NCBI GenBank assembly: GCA_963739245.1
Contig: CAVTZP010000004.1
Coordinates: 62,001-126,000, forward strand
Length of the DNA stretch: 64,000 nt
Reading direction: 5' to 3'
Origin: CAVTZP01 sp963739245
GTDB taxonomy: Bacteria > Chloroflexota > Dehalococcoidia > Dehalococcoidales > BS750m-G39
Position numbers and translations under genes: made by a program. Shown here piece after piece: positions 40,615 to 49,588 of this stretch. The notes below the pieces were generated by a model. It was given only the letters and a program-made list of their open reading frames with translations, was not told where the DNA came from and made no database searches. How positions within the stretch are numbered: the first letter of the stretch is position 1; each line of letters begins with the position of its first letter.

Positions 40615-41943
40615 ATGAGTAAGAGATTATTTAGAGCCTTGCGTCTTGCCTTCTTTATCGCTTTGCTGGCTGGAGTTTTATTATCAGCTGTGGTCAGTGC
40701 CAGCAGCCAGTTAGTCCAGGTGCTAAATGTTGAGGGCGTCATTGTCCCGGTGGTTGCTGATTATATTGACCGGGGTATCAGCAAGGCTGAGGATGAGAAT
40801 GCTGCCGTCTGCATCATTGAGTTAGATACGCCGGGAGGACTGTTGGGGTCAACCGAGACGATAGTCAAGAGGATTATGAATGCTAGTGTTCCCGTTGTTG
40901 TCTATGTTTCTCCCCAGGGTGCCTGGGCGGCTTCGGCAGGAACCTTTATTACCCTGTCGGCCCATATTGCCGCCATGACGCCGGGCACTACTATTGGTGC
41001 TGCCCATCCGGTAAGTGGTGGCGGGGAGCAGATACCGGAAGAGCAAATGAAAAAGATAACCGAGTTCTCAGCTAAGTGGATGAAGACCATTGCCCAAGAG
41101 CGAGGTCGTAATATTGACGAGGCCCAGCTGGCCGTAATTGAAAGCAAATCATTCACCGATGTTGACGCACTAAGTTCCAATCTCATTGACCTTAGGGCTG
41201 ATAGTTTAGATAGCCTTATCTCTCAAATAAATGGCTGGGAGGTCACCCTCTCCAATGGCAGGGAGGTTACCATAAATACCACCGGCTACGAGTTGGCGAG
41301 GCAGGAGATGAGCTTTGTTGAGCGCTTTTTGCATGCTATCAGCAACCCTAACATTGCCTATATTCTGCTTAGCATCGGCACTTTAGGCATATTTGCTGAG
41401 ATTTACCACCCGGGGGCGTTCTTTCCTGGAATTATAGGCGCTATTAGCCTGCTTCTTGCCTTCTATGCTCTGGATGTCCTTGACGCCAGATGGGGGGGAA
41501 CATTACTCATCCTGCTTGCCTTCGGTCTATTTATCGGCGAGGCACTCACCGCCGGTTTTGGTTTATTTGCCGCCGGGGGTATAATCTCCTTAGTCCTCGG
41601 TTCCTTAATTCTATTTCCGGGAGGTGGGGCATTGTTTCAAATAAGCCCATGGCTGATTGCCATAGTCGTAATCTTGGTCGCTGGTTTCTTCGCCTTCGTC
41701 ATTCAGCGGGTAATCCGGGTCCACCACCGCCAGGCATACACCGGCCGGGAGGAGCTGGTGGGTAAAACCGCTGTGGTCAGGGTAGCCCTTGACCCCGAGG
41801 GTATGGTTCTATTTAAGGGTGAACTCTGGACGGCGCTGTCAGAGAAGGGTCGGGTGAAACCCGGGGAGGAGGTGATTATCACCAGGGTTGAGGGCTTAAA
41901 GCTGTATGTAATTAAGAAAGGGAAAAAGGAGGCAAACAAATGA
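40615..41943 (+). CDS. nfeD: NfeD-type membrane serine protease (ClpP class)
   Basis: 442-aa long-form NfeD. A signal or anchor helix (LAFFIALLAGVLLSAVVSA) leads into a ClpP-like protease domain with ELDTPGG and the catalytic Ser in GAWAASAGTFITLSAH; the conserved Lys lies further on. Four to five membrane helices follow, from about residue 235 to 370. A C-terminal OB-fold (GKTAVVRVALDPEGMVLFKG) closes the protein. It overlaps the slipin gene by four bases. Long NfeD proteases cleave stomatin-type partners in other organisms, so the pair probably works in membrane quality control. Confidence 0.93.
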   Translation: MSKRLFRALRLAFFIALLAGVLLSAVVSASSQLVQVLNVEGVIVPVVADYIDRGISKAEDENAAVCIIELDTPGGLLGSTETIVKRIMNASVPVVVYVSPQGAWAASAGTFITLSAHIAAMTPGTTIGAAHPVSGGGEQIPEEQMKKITEFSAKWMKTIAQERGRNIDEAQLAVIESKSFTDVDALSSNLIDLRADSLDSLISQINGWEVTLSNGREVTINTTGYELARQEMSFVERFLHAISNPNIAYILLSIGTLGIFAEIYHPGAFFPGIIGAISLLLAFYALDVLDARWGGTLLILLAFGLFIGEALTAGFGLFAAGGIISLVLGSLILFPGGGALFQISPWLIAIVVILVAGFFAFVIQRVIRVHHRQAYTGREELVGKTAVVRVALDPEGMVLFKGELWTALSEKGRVKPGEEVIITRVEGLKLYVIKKGKKEANK

Positions 41944-42722
41944 ACCCAATTGTAATCGGAGTAATTGTTTTAGTCTTGCTCATAATTCTCCCGATGACAG
42001 TTAAGATTGTCAAGGAGTGGGAGCGGGGGGTCATTCTTCGTCTGGGGCGGCTGATTGGAGCTAAGGGTCCTGGCTTCTTTCTCATCATCCCCTTTGTTGA
42101 CCGGATGACAAAGGTAGACCTCAGGATAGTGACCCTGGATGTCCCACCACAGGATGTAATTACCAAGGATAATGTTACCGTCAGGGTAGATGCTGTAGTC
42201 TATTTCCGGGTGGTTGACGCTGAGGCGGCGGTAGTTAAGATCTTAGACCACATCAGGGCTACCTCGCTGATATCCCAGACGACACTACGAAATGTACTGG
42301 GGCAATCTGAGCTTGACGAACTGCTGATGAAGAGGGATAAGCTTAATCAGATGCTGCAGAAGATAATTGACGAGCAGACTGAGCCGTGGGGGGTGAAGGT
42401 CAGCATCGTAGAGATTAGGACAGTTGAGCTCCCAGAAACGATGAGGCGCTCTATGGCGGCCCAGGCTGAGGCGGAGAGAGAGAGGCGAGCCAAAGTCATC
42501 CACGCCGAGGGTGAGTTTCAAGCCGCAGCGAAGCTGGCTGAGGCCGGGCATATTATCAGCCAGGAACCAACAACATTGCAGCTTCGTTATCTACAGACTC
42601 TAGTTGAGATAGCTTCAGAAAGAAATAGCACTATAATCTTTCCCATACCTATTGACCTGATTAAGATGTTTATGAGGCCAGAAGAACCAGCACAGCGCTT
42701 AAGTGGAAAGACTACCAAATAG
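41940..42722 (+). CDS. Slipin / stomatin-like SPFH-domain protein
   Basis: 260 aa. An N-terminal membrane anchor (IGVIVLVLLIILPMTVKIV) precedes the SPFH domain: EWERGVILRLGRLIGAKGPG, then VDLRIVTLDVPPQDVITKDN and VRVDAVVYFRV. The C-terminal coiled coil includes AAQAEAERERRAKVIHAEGE. It forms oligomeric membrane microdomains and is the usual substrate or partner of the upstream NfeD protease. The four-base overlap indicates translational coupling. Length and motifs are normal. Confidence 0.95.
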   Translation: MNPIVIGVIVLVLLIILPMTVKIVKEWERGVILRLGRLIGAKGPGFFLIIPFVDRMTKVDLRIVTLDVPPQDVITKDNVTVRVDAVVYFRVVDAEAAVVKILDHIRATSLISQTTLRNVLGQSELDELLMKRDKLNQMLQKIIDEQTEPWGVKVSIVEIRTVELPETMRRSMAAQAEAERERRAKVIHAEGEFQAAAKLAEAGHIISQEPTTLQLRYLQTLVEIASERNSTIIFPIPIDLIKMFMRPEEPAQRLSGKTTK

Positions 42723-42732
42723 CTAAGGGGGG

Positions 42733-43512
42733 TTAGTCACGCAAGGTAACGTCTCCGGCGACAATTTTGGTCAGGCTGCCATCGGATTGGCGAAGGAGCA
42801 AGCTGCCATCCTTGGTTACTGACTCAGCGATGCCTTCATAGGTGGTTTCGTCTGAGCTTACCTGAACCTTTTTGCCCAGTGTTACCAGGTTATCCCGCCA
42901 TTCTTGATAAACAGGCCCCCCCGCGGGCAAAGCCAGGTATAATCTTTCTATTTCGGCTAAAAGGCAGCGTATCATATCTAGCTGAGATACGTCTCTCCCT
43001 AGCTCCTGGGAGAGACTGGTGGCAGTGGGCGGGATTTCGGGGAAATCAGAGAGCCTGAGATTAACATTTACCCCGATACCGATAATAGCGTAGTCCACCT
43101 TGTTACCCTTTACCTCGTTTTCAATTAAAATCCCACACACCTTTTTGCCATTAATAAGGATGTCGTTAGGCCACTTAATCTGTGATTTTAAACCGGTGAC
43201 CTTCTCAAGGCAATGGACTACGGCTAGAGATGCTATCATAATAAGGGAAGACAGGTAACCCAGCTCAGGATAGAGGATGACGGACAAAGCGATGCTCCCC
43301 CGGGGTGATAGCCAGGCTCGCTTTATCCGTCCCTTGCCGGCAGTTTGCTCCTCAGCAATGACAACGGTTCCCTCAGCCGCTCCCCGCTGCGCCTCTTGTT
43401 TGGCGACATCGTTGGTTGAAGTCAGGCTGGGATAGTAAATAACCCTCTGACCGATAAAACGTGTCCCTAGATTATCGGTAATGGCGGCGGCCGTTAGGCT
43501 ACTGTCTTTCAT
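42733..43512 (-). CDS. birA: Biotin-[acetyl-CoA carboxylase] ligase
   Basis: Attaches biotin to carboxylase carrier domains. 259 aa without an N-terminal helix-turn-helix, so it is a monofunctional ligase, not the repressor. Biotinyl-AMP binding loop AGKGRIKRAWLSPRGSIALS, LTSTNDVAKQEAQRG and IKWPNDILINGKKVCGIL, with GIGVNVN downstream. The frame is open to 43602, but the extra N-terminus (MHYALTLILC) overlaps the divergent hisC2 promoter, so I prefer ATG 43512. The C-terminal SH3-like domain ends KIVAGDVTLRD. Confidence 0.94.
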   Translation of the reverse strand: MKDSSLTAAAITDNLGTRFIGQRVIYYPSLTSTNDVAKQEAQRGAAEGTVVIAEEQTAGKGRIKRAWLSPRGSIALSVILYPELGYLSSLIMIASLAVVHCLEKVTGLKSQIKWPNDILINGKKVCGILIENEVKGNKVDYAIIGIGVNVNLRLSDFPEIPPTATSLSQELGRDVSQLDMIRCLLAEIERLYLALPAGGPVYQEWRDNLVTLGKKVQVSSDETTYEGIAESVTKDGSLLLRQSDGSLTKIVAGDVTLRD

Positions 43513-43569
43513 TTCTAGACCTCTGCTTAAGCGATGATAGTTTAAAATATCCAGGGCAATTAAACAACC

Positions 43570-43598
43570 TTGACACAGGATTAGGGTCAAGGCATAAT
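43570..43598 (+). promoter_or_regulatory. Promoter of hisC2
   Basis: TTGACA, 17-base spacer, CATAAT. The 5' UTR is about 20 bases with GGGGGG before the ATG. No leader peptide or terminator hairpin is seen, unlike hisC copy 1. Confidence 0.7.
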
Positions 43599-43623
43599 GC
43601 AATAATGCCGTGGGGGGAATTTG

Positions 43624-44718
43624 ATGGCTGGTGAGTCTACCTTCAGTTGGAATAATTTTATCAGGGCTGATTTGTCCGGGCTTAAGAGCTATGCTGCCAG
43701 TAAGTCTAGTGGACCATCTAAGGAACTTGAGGCAGTTATCAAGTTAGATGCCAATGAGAACCCCTATGGTTGCTCACCGAGGGTACAGCAGGCTCTGGCG
43801 GCATTCTCCCACCTGAATCTTTACCCTGATAGTGGGCAGGTTGAGCTTAGAAAGCTGCTGGCAGTTTATTCTGGTACTGATTCGGAACAAATAGTGGTAA
43901 CAGCCGGCGGTGAGCAGCTAATAGAACTTATCTTACTTCTTCTGCTTGAGCGGGGGGATAAGGTAATAAACTGTGTTCCCACCTTTGATGTCTTTCGACT
44001 CAGAACCGAGGTGCTGGGTGGGATTGTGGTAAATGTCCCCCGGGATGATAACTTTACCGTTGATGTTAAGGCGGTGAAATCAGCCATAGATAACAAGACC
44101 AAGGTTATTCTTCTGGCGACTCCCAATAATCCTACCGGGACAGTCATACCCCGAGAGGATATACTGGACGTGGTCAGCACTGGGGTGCCGGTACTGGTTG
44201 ATGAGGCATACTACGAGTTCTACGGAGAAACCATGGTGCCTCTGGTGAGCCAATATCCGAATATGATGGTCTTGCGCACATTCAGTAAATGGGCGGCGCT
44301 AGCTGGTCTGCGGATAGGTTATGGTATTTTGCCGCCTGAGGTAGCCAGTTACTTGCTGAGAATTAAGCCTATCTATGGGGTAAGTGCCGCGGCCACGGTG
44401 GCGGTGCGGGAGTCCTTGGCTGACATCGATTACCTGATGAGCAATGTTAAGGCAATAATTAGTGAAAGGAAAAGGCTTTTCCGTGAGCTAGAGAGGTTTA
44501 AGTTTCTCAAGCCATTCCCGTCGCAGGCTAACTTTATCTTCTGCCATGTTTTGAAGGGTAAAGCAACCGAACTCCGCCAAGCACTACAGTCAAAGGGAAT
44601 ACTGGTTTGTTCTTTCACTATGCCCCTTTTGGAAAATTCGCTACGAATAACTGTCGGCAAGCCAGAGCATACTGATGCCTTGGTTAAGGCGCTAAAGGAA
44701 ATAGGCGGCTTACCGTAG
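43624..44718 (+). CDS. hisC: Histidinol-phosphate / aromatic aminotransferase (HisC paralogue, copy 2)
   Basis: Fold type I PLP aminotransferase, 364 aa from ATG 43624 (the TTG just before it is in frame). Conserved LDANENPYGCSPRVQQAL, TPNNPTGTVIPREDIL, VDEAYYEFYG, and PLP lysine in RTFSKWAALAGLRIGYG. It aligns with copy 1 over its whole length, well above half identical by eye, so the two arose by duplication. One may serve histidine and the other Tyr/Phe synthesis; the attenuator on copy 1 bears on this. Lies alone between birA and a glycosyltransferase. Confidence 0.9.
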   Translation: MAGESTFSWNNFIRADLSGLKSYAASKSSGPSKELEAVIKLDANENPYGCSPRVQQALAAFSHLNLYPDSGQVELRKLLAVYSGTDSEQIVVTAGGEQLIELILLLLLERGDKVINCVPTFDVFRLRTEVLGGIVVNVPRDDNFTVDVKAVKSAIDNKTKVILLATPNNPTGTVIPREDILDVVSTGVPVLVDEAYYEFYGETMVPLVSQYPNMMVLRTFSKWAALAGLRIGYGILPPEVASYLLRIKPIYGVSAAATVAVRESLADIDYLMSNVKAIISERKRLFRELERFKFLKPFPSQANFIFCHVLKGKATELRQALQSKGILVCSFTMPLLENSLRITVGKPEHTDALVKALKEIGGLP

Positions 44719-44728
44719 CCTTCGGTCT

Positions 44729-45877
44729 CTAGGTGACGCTTGACTCTTTGTTATACAGCCGCTCTTTCCAGCGGACGCCGGCGCCGACCGCCTGGCGCGA
44801 ACCGGCGTAGAGACCGTTTAGGATAAGGAAAGAGAACCCAATCGGGTGTAAGACGGTTGAGACAATCGACTCGTGGAAGTGCTTATCAACTAGCCAGCGC
44901 ATAAATACTATCACCGCAACCTGGAAAATGAGAATAAGCCGCCAGTCGCTGGGGTCAGCGGCGACGAATAACTCCCGCCAGAGCCAGTAGAAGGGGGCCA
45001 GAAAGAAGATATAGCCGGCGACCAGTAACCCGAGCAGGGCTAGTTTGGATAGTGATGCCACCGAATATATCCACCTGCTAACCCCATCCCACATCGCCCC
45101 CACCCCTTGATACGTCTGGCATGAGACTATTGGAGATAGGTCAACAGCTATATGCCGCCCACCGCTTCGGTTTACCTCAATTCCAAGCCAGACATCTTCC
45201 AGTATCCTTGTTTTTACTGCCTTGTGCCCGCCAAACCGCCAGTATTCCTCGGTGGGAAAGAGGAGGAACTGACCGATGGCTAGCGATGGTCTGGGTTGGC
45301 TTGAGCGCTGAAGCCACCATAGTGGCACCCAGCTCATGATGACAAAGTACATCACCGGGATGGCTATCTTTTGGGGTAACGAGGTGGTGAGCTGGCGGGG
45401 GAATCCCGAGAGCAGGGAGGAGTCATACTTAAGGGCTATGGCAAGGGTACTGCGTAACATCTGCGGGGCATGTATAGTATCAGCGTCAGTAAAAAGTAGC
45501 CAGGAACCTCTAGCCTTCTTGGCCAGCTGGTAGCAGGCATACGGCTTACCCGCCCAGCCTTCGGGAAGCGTCTTGCCGTGGAGCAGTTGTATTCGGTCAT
45601 CGGTGGCGGCTATTTGCTCCACAACCTTAGCTGTGCCATCTGAGGAGTGGTCATCCAGCACCAGAATCTCAAAGTTGGGATAGTCCTGCTTTTGCAGGGA
45701 CTCAAGGCACGGCTTAATGTCTATCTCCTCATCCCGGGCCGGGATAAGGACAGAGATAAGGGGTGCTGCCTCTGGTATCTTACTCTCAGCGGCTGGGGTC
45801 TTGAGGCTCCTCAGATTCAGGATAAGATTGAGCATAAAGGCGAGTAAACCAACAGCTATTATTACCTGATATAGCAT
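44729..45877 (-). CDS. Membrane-anchored glycosyltransferase family 2 (CrtQ-like)
   Basis: 382 aa. N-terminal membrane helix (VIIAVGLLAFMLNLILNL), then the GT-A domain: ISVLIPARDEE, EILVLDDHSSDGTAKVVEQI, LFTDADTIHAP with the DxD-like metal site and ILEDVWLGIEV. Two or three C-terminal helices (LALLGLLVAGYIFFLAPFYW). Similar enzymes glycosylate carotenoids, hopanoids or other lipids. It precedes nothing obvious in its pathway; plsY is 22 bases upstream on the same strand, which suggests a lipid role. Substrate unknown. Confidence 0.82.
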   Translation of the reverse strand: MLYQVIIAVGLLAFMLNLILNLRSLKTPAAESKIPEAAPLISVLIPARDEEIDIKPCLESLQKQDYPNFEILVLDDHSSDGTAKVVEQIAATDDRIQLLHGKTLPEGWAGKPYACYQLAKKARGSWLLFTDADTIHAPQMLRSTLAIALKYDSSLLSGFPRQLTTSLPQKIAIPVMYFVIMSWVPLWWLQRSSQPRPSLAIGQFLLFPTEEYWRFGGHKAVKTRILEDVWLGIEVNRSGGRHIAVDLSPIVSCQTYQGVGAMWDGVSRWIYSVASLSKLALLGLLVAGYIFFLAPFYWLWRELFVAADPSDWRLILIFQVAVIVFMRWLVDKHFHESIVSTVLHPIGFSFLILNGLYAGSRQAVGAGVRWKERLYNKESSVT

Positions 45878-45899
45878 GCCGTAATCCTGCCCTTGCCAA

Positions 45900-46520
45900 C
45901 TAAATTTGGCGTTTTGCTGGGTGAAGCCAGCGAATGAGCCTTCCCTTAAATCTGGGGATGGTCTTTAGCTCGTCAAAATGTTTTACCGCCAGTATCGCCA
46001 GCACGCACAGCATGAATAGAGATTCCCATGAGTTCCCCTTGGTCGCTAATAGATAGGCTAGTGAGCCGATGGCACCGAGCATCACTGCCCAGGCATCGAT
46101 TTCTATAAGCAGAGCGCCTAAGAGCATAAAGATAATAAATGCAGCTAGTATGTAGTGTTGGGGTATGGCTGAGAGGACGCCGAGGGTTACCCCTATTGCC
46201 TTCCCACCCCTTAGCCCAAGCAGCGGGGAGAAGGCGTGCCCCAATATGGCACTCAGTCCTACTGCCATAACGATGGGATCAGGAAGTCCAAAGAGGGAAT
46301 GCGCTAGAATTACGAAAGGCACACCTTTGGCCATGTCCAGAATTACTGCCAGGATACCTGCCTTACGACCTCCAGCGCGGAAGACATTGGCTGCCCCCGG
46401 ATTGCCATCGCCGTAAGCTCTTATATTTTTGCCCAACAGCCACCGCCCAACCCACACCGAAAAGGGGCAAGCTCCCAACCAAAAGGCACAGATAACTAAT
46501 AATAATGCTTCTAGCTGCAT
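45900..46520 (-). CDS. plsY: Glycerol-3-phosphate acyltransferase PlsY
   Basis: Transfers acyl from acyl-phosphate to glycerol-3-phosphate in phospholipid synthesis. About 206 aa with five or more membrane helices. PlsY motifs: ACPFSVWVGRW (motif 1), YGDGNPGAANVFRAGG (motif 2 variant of GSGNxGATN) and LGHAFSPLLGLRGGKAIGVTLG (motif 3). GTG 46532 is in frame, but ATG 46520 with AGGTG nine bases upstream is favoured. The Asn-Pro and Ala-Ala substitutions in motif 2 fit the divergent Chloroflexota type. Operon with the GT2 gene. Confidence 0.88.
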   Translation of the reverse strand: MQLEALLLVICAFWLGACPFSVWVGRWLLGKNIRAYGDGNPGAANVFRAGGRKAGILAVILDMAKGVPFVILAHSLFGLPDPIVMAVGLSAILGHAFSPLLGLRGGKAIGVTLGVLSAIPQHYILAAFIIFMLLGALLIEIDAWAVMLGAIGSLAYLLATKGNSWESLFMLCVLAILAVKHFDELKTIPRFKGRLIRWLHPAKRQI

Positions 46521-46605
46521 TTCTGAACACACCTAGGCAAACTTGGTATAGTATAGAACAAAACTTTGTTGCGGTCAAGAGTTAAGTTGTGCCTTAGGCG
46601 TCGCC

Positions 46606-46635
46606 TTGACTTTGAAATACGTGTTAGGATATGAT
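46606..46635 (+). promoter_or_regulatory. Promoter of the FAD oxidase/Fe-S operon
   Basis: TTGACT, 18-base spacer, TATGAT, 130 bases before the first gene. The 5' UTR of about 120 bases holds no convincing hairpin or leader peptide. Confidence 0.5.
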
Positions 46636-46765
46636 ATACTATCGAGCGAATGTGACTATGCAGTGAAAGCTGTGAACCCTATCTAATATCTCACTTCAGA
46701 AAGATGCCCTTTGCCTCTGTGGCCTTCTCTGGTGTTGAGCGTAAGAGTAACTGGAGGGTGGTAAT

Positions 46766-48223
46766 GTGAGTATAAAACAGGAGCTTTTGGGAATAGCGGG
46801 GCCGAAGCATTTTTCGGATGTCCCTGAAGTTCTGGACACATATTCTAAGGACTTTAGTCTGCTACCTCCTGTAGTGCCTAATTATGTGGTAAAGCCAAAG
46901 GATGTCCAGGGGGTTCAAAAGGTCATCCAATTGGCCAACGAGCGTCTCATTCCCGTGGTGCCGGTTAGCTCGGGGGTACACTTCCATGGGGCAACTATTC
47001 CTAAGCAAGGCGGCATTGTCCTGGACTTGAGCGGCATGGACCAGATTCTGGAGGTTGACGAGCTGAACAAAAGGGTGAGAATTGAAGCTGGTGTTACCTG
47101 GGAGCAGCTTGTCAAGGCACTGGGGAAAAAGGGCTTTAGAATGATAATGCCGTTGCTACCTCACCCCCGGCGTTCTGTAGTTACTGACTGGCTGGAAAGG
47201 GAAGTACCCACCAATACCGTTTATGATTATGGGGAACCGCTTCAGGGTATGGAGGTGGTTTGGCCGACTGGGGAAATCTTTCGGACTGGCTCCGCTAGCG
47301 TAGCCGGTTATCCTGACTCACCGTCGAAGGGGGCTAATCCTTCGGGACCAGGCTTGGATTTCTATCGCTTTCTCCAGGGGGCTCAAGGGACGATGGGGGT
47401 AGTAACCTGGGCAAATCTGAAGATTGAATATATACCTAAGATGGACAAGGTTCTTTTGGCTCCCGTTCGTGAACTCAACCACGCTGTCGACTTCCTGTAT
47501 CGGGTTCTGAGGCTAAGGATTATCCAAGAGTGCCTTCTCTTGAATAATATTAATTTGGCAGCTATCATTGCCCAGGATGGGCCCGGTGACTTTGAAGAGT
47601 TACGGGCATCATTGCCACCGTGGACTCTCATCCTGGTAGTAAGCGGAATGCAGAGACGTCCCGAGGAACAGCTCCAGTATGAGGAGGAGACTCTTCATGG
47701 GGTTATCAAAAATGAATTTCCCGAAATTTCCCTGGCTGAAAGTCTCCCTGGCGTGTCTAGCTTAGGCAAGAAACTCTTGCCACTACTTCGCCAGCCCTGG
47801 CCCAAGGAAAAGACCTACTGGAAGAACCGCTACAAGGGGGCTTGCCAGAGCCTTTTCTTCATCACCAAGCCGGTTTTGGCTTCAAAATTCATTGATAAGG
47901 TGAAAGAGGTCGCCGCCAAATTTGATTATCCTTCAAGTGATATCGGTGGCTATCTCCAGCCGATAGAGCATAACCGGGCCTGTCATCTGGAATTTAACTT
48001 CTTCTATGACCCGGCTAACTCTTCAGAGGTAGAAAAGGTCAGAAAGTTATATCATTACGCTGCCCCTGTCTTGCTAAATGAAGGGGCTCTTTTTACCCGG
48101 CCTTACGGGGAACTAGCCAAGCTGGTATACGAGAGAGCCGCCGGGTATACGGAAACCCTAAAAAGGGTGAAAAAGGTCTTTGACCCCAACAATATTATGA
48201 ATCCGGGGAATTTATGTTTCTAA
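46766..48223 (+). CDS. FAD-binding oxidase (GlcD / vanillyl-alcohol oxidase type), copy 1
   Basis: 485 aa. PCMH-type FAD domain: YVVKPKDVQGVQKVIQLANE, VPVSSGVHFHGATIPKQGG, VLDLSGMDQILEVDE and GAQGTMGVVTWANLKIEYIP. The C-terminal cap ends VFDPNNIMNPGNLCF, the usual FAD-oxidase terminus. These enzymes oxidise 2-hydroxy acids or aromatic alcohols. GTG start with GGAGGG seven bases upstream. The following Fe-S CCG-domain gene suggests a membrane electron-transfer complex like GlcDEF or a lactate dehydrogenase; substrate unknown. Confidence 0.88.
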   Translation: MSIKQELLGIAGPKHFSDVPEVLDTYSKDFSLLPPVVPNYVVKPKDVQGVQKVIQLANERLIPVVPVSSGVHFHGATIPKQGGIVLDLSGMDQILEVDELNKRVRIEAGVTWEQLVKALGKKGFRMIMPLLPHPRRSVVTDWLEREVPTNTVYDYGEPLQGMEVVWPTGEIFRTGSASVAGYPDSPSKGANPSGPGLDFYRFLQGAQGTMGVVTWANLKIEYIPKMDKVLLAPVRELNHAVDFLYRVLRLRIIQECLLLNNINLAAIIAQDGPGDFEELRASLPPWTLILVVSGMQRRPEEQLQYEEETLHGVIKNEFPEISLAESLPGVSSLGKKLLPLLRQPWPKEKTYWKNRYKGACQSLFFITKPVLASKFIDKVKEVAAKFDYPSSDIGGYLQPIEHNRACHLEFNFFYDPANSSEVEKVRKLYHYAAPVLLNEGALFTRPYGELAKLVYERAAGYTETLKRVKKVFDPNNIMNPGNLCF

Positions 48224-48233
48224 GGAGCTAGAG

Positions 48234-49529
48234 ATGCTCAAAGGAAAAACAAGTCTGGATGTAACTCAAGTAGATAATTTTATCTTTGATATGAGCAAGT
48301 GTATCAAGTGCAAAGGGTGCAACTGGGTAGACCACGTATATATGCCGGGAGTAAAGTTCAGCACCAGATGCCCTAGCGCCACCAGGTATTTGTTTGACTC
48401 TTATGGCGCCTACGGCAAGATGAGGATTGGGCTGGCGCTGGTTGAAGGGAGACTTAATTACTCTGATGAACTCTTAAAGACACTCTATGCTTGCTCCCTT
48501 TGTGGTGCCTGTGACGTTGGCTGTAAGCGGAATCTTGATTTGGAAATAGAGCTCACCCTTGAGGCACTCAGGATAAAGGCGGTAAAAGATGGCAAGGGCC
48601 CTATGCCCCAACACCAAAAAGCAGCTCAAAATATACTGACAAAGCATAACCGCTTCGGTGCGCCTCACCAGGACCGAACCAAATGGCTCCCTCAGGGAAT
48701 AAAACCCTCGTCCAAGGCTGATGTGCTTTACTTTGTCGGTTGTTCCGCTTCCTATACTAACCCGGAGATTGCCCAGGCAACGGCTAAGATACTGAATGCT
48801 TCGGGTACTCCATTTATGCTAATGCCCGATGAGTGGTGCTGTGGCAATATGCTCTACTCGGTAGGTATGATAGATGAGGCAAGAAAGCTGGCGCAGCGCA
48901 ATCTTGACGCCGTCAGGCAAAGCGGGGCCACCACCCTCCTCCTCAGCTGTGCCGAGGGCTACCGAATGTGGAAGGTTGACTATCCCAAGATACTTAATAT
49001 ATCCACTGCCGATTTGGGGTTCAGGGTGGTGCATCTGACGGAGTTTGTCGACGAATTGCTCAAAAAGGGCGCTCTCAAGCTTGCCAAGCGGGTTGATTTG
49101 CGATTGACCTACCATGATTCGTGTAGCTTGAGCCGGCTCAGTGAACCCTGGGTACCATGGAAAGGGGAGCGGGGACAATGGGGAACAGTGACCCCACCCC
49201 TGGAGCGGAGGCGGGGTACTAACGGGGTCTACCAGCAGCCAAGGGATATTCTGAAGGCTATCCCCGGCGTCCGGTTGGTGGAAATGCCTAGGCTGAGAGA
49301 GAATGCTTTTTGTTGTGGTGCTGGGCGGGGGACCATGGAAGCCTTCCCCGATTTTGCTTTGTGGGCGGCGGAGCAAAGGCTAATCGAGGTAAAAGAAGTA
49401 GGTGCTGAAGCTGTTGTCTCTGCTTGCCCCTGGTGCAAGGATAATTTTACCAAGGCGGTTGGCCAGAACGGAGAAAGGCTGAAGGTATTTGATATCTCGG
49501 AACTCATCCTGGCATCAATTGGAGTGTAG
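48234..49529 (+). CDS. Fe-S oxidoreductase with two CCG domains (GlcF/HdrD-like)
   Basis: 431 aa. Two ferredoxin-like clusters: SKCIKCKGCNWVDHVYMPG (a variant first motif) and YACSLCGACDVGCKRNLDL. Two cysteine-rich CCG domains: VGCSASYTNPEI...WCCGNML, and YHDSCSLSR...FCCGAGRGTME followed by SACPWCKDNF. Such proteins pass electrons from a flavoprotein to quinone or heterodisulfide. Residues about 305-325 (WKGERGQWGTVTPPLERRRG) look like a loop insertion between CCG motifs. It starts ten bases after the first FAD oxidase and is followed by a second one, so it may serve both. Confidence 0.9.
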   Translation: MLKGKTSLDVTQVDNFIFDMSKCIKCKGCNWVDHVYMPGVKFSTRCPSATRYLFDSYGAYGKMRIGLALVEGRLNYSDELLKTLYACSLCGACDVGCKRNLDLEIELTLEALRIKAVKDGKGPMPQHQKAAQNILTKHNRFGAPHQDRTKWLPQGIKPSSKADVLYFVGCSASYTNPEIAQATAKILNASGTPFMLMPDEWCCGNMLYSVGMIDEARKLAQRNLDAVRQSGATTLLLSCAEGYRMWKVDYPKILNISTADLGFRVVHLTEFVDELLKKGALKLAKRVDLRLTYHDSCSLSRLSEPWVPWKGERGQWGTVTPPLERRRGTNGVYQQPRDILKAIPGVRLVEMPRLRENAFCCGAGRGTMEAFPDFALWAAEQRLIEVKEVGAEAVVSACPWCKDNFTKAVGQNGERLKVFDISELILASIGV

Positions 49530-49588
49530 GCTTAGCGGGTTCCCAGAAAAATCAGAGATTTTTCTGGGTAGTCTTGAGGAGGCAGGTA

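Noticed and set aside
43513..43602. N-terminal extension of birA (MHYALTLILCQGC...)
   Set aside because: It overlaps the divergent hisC2 promoter and is absent from the family; ATG 43512 gives a normal start.
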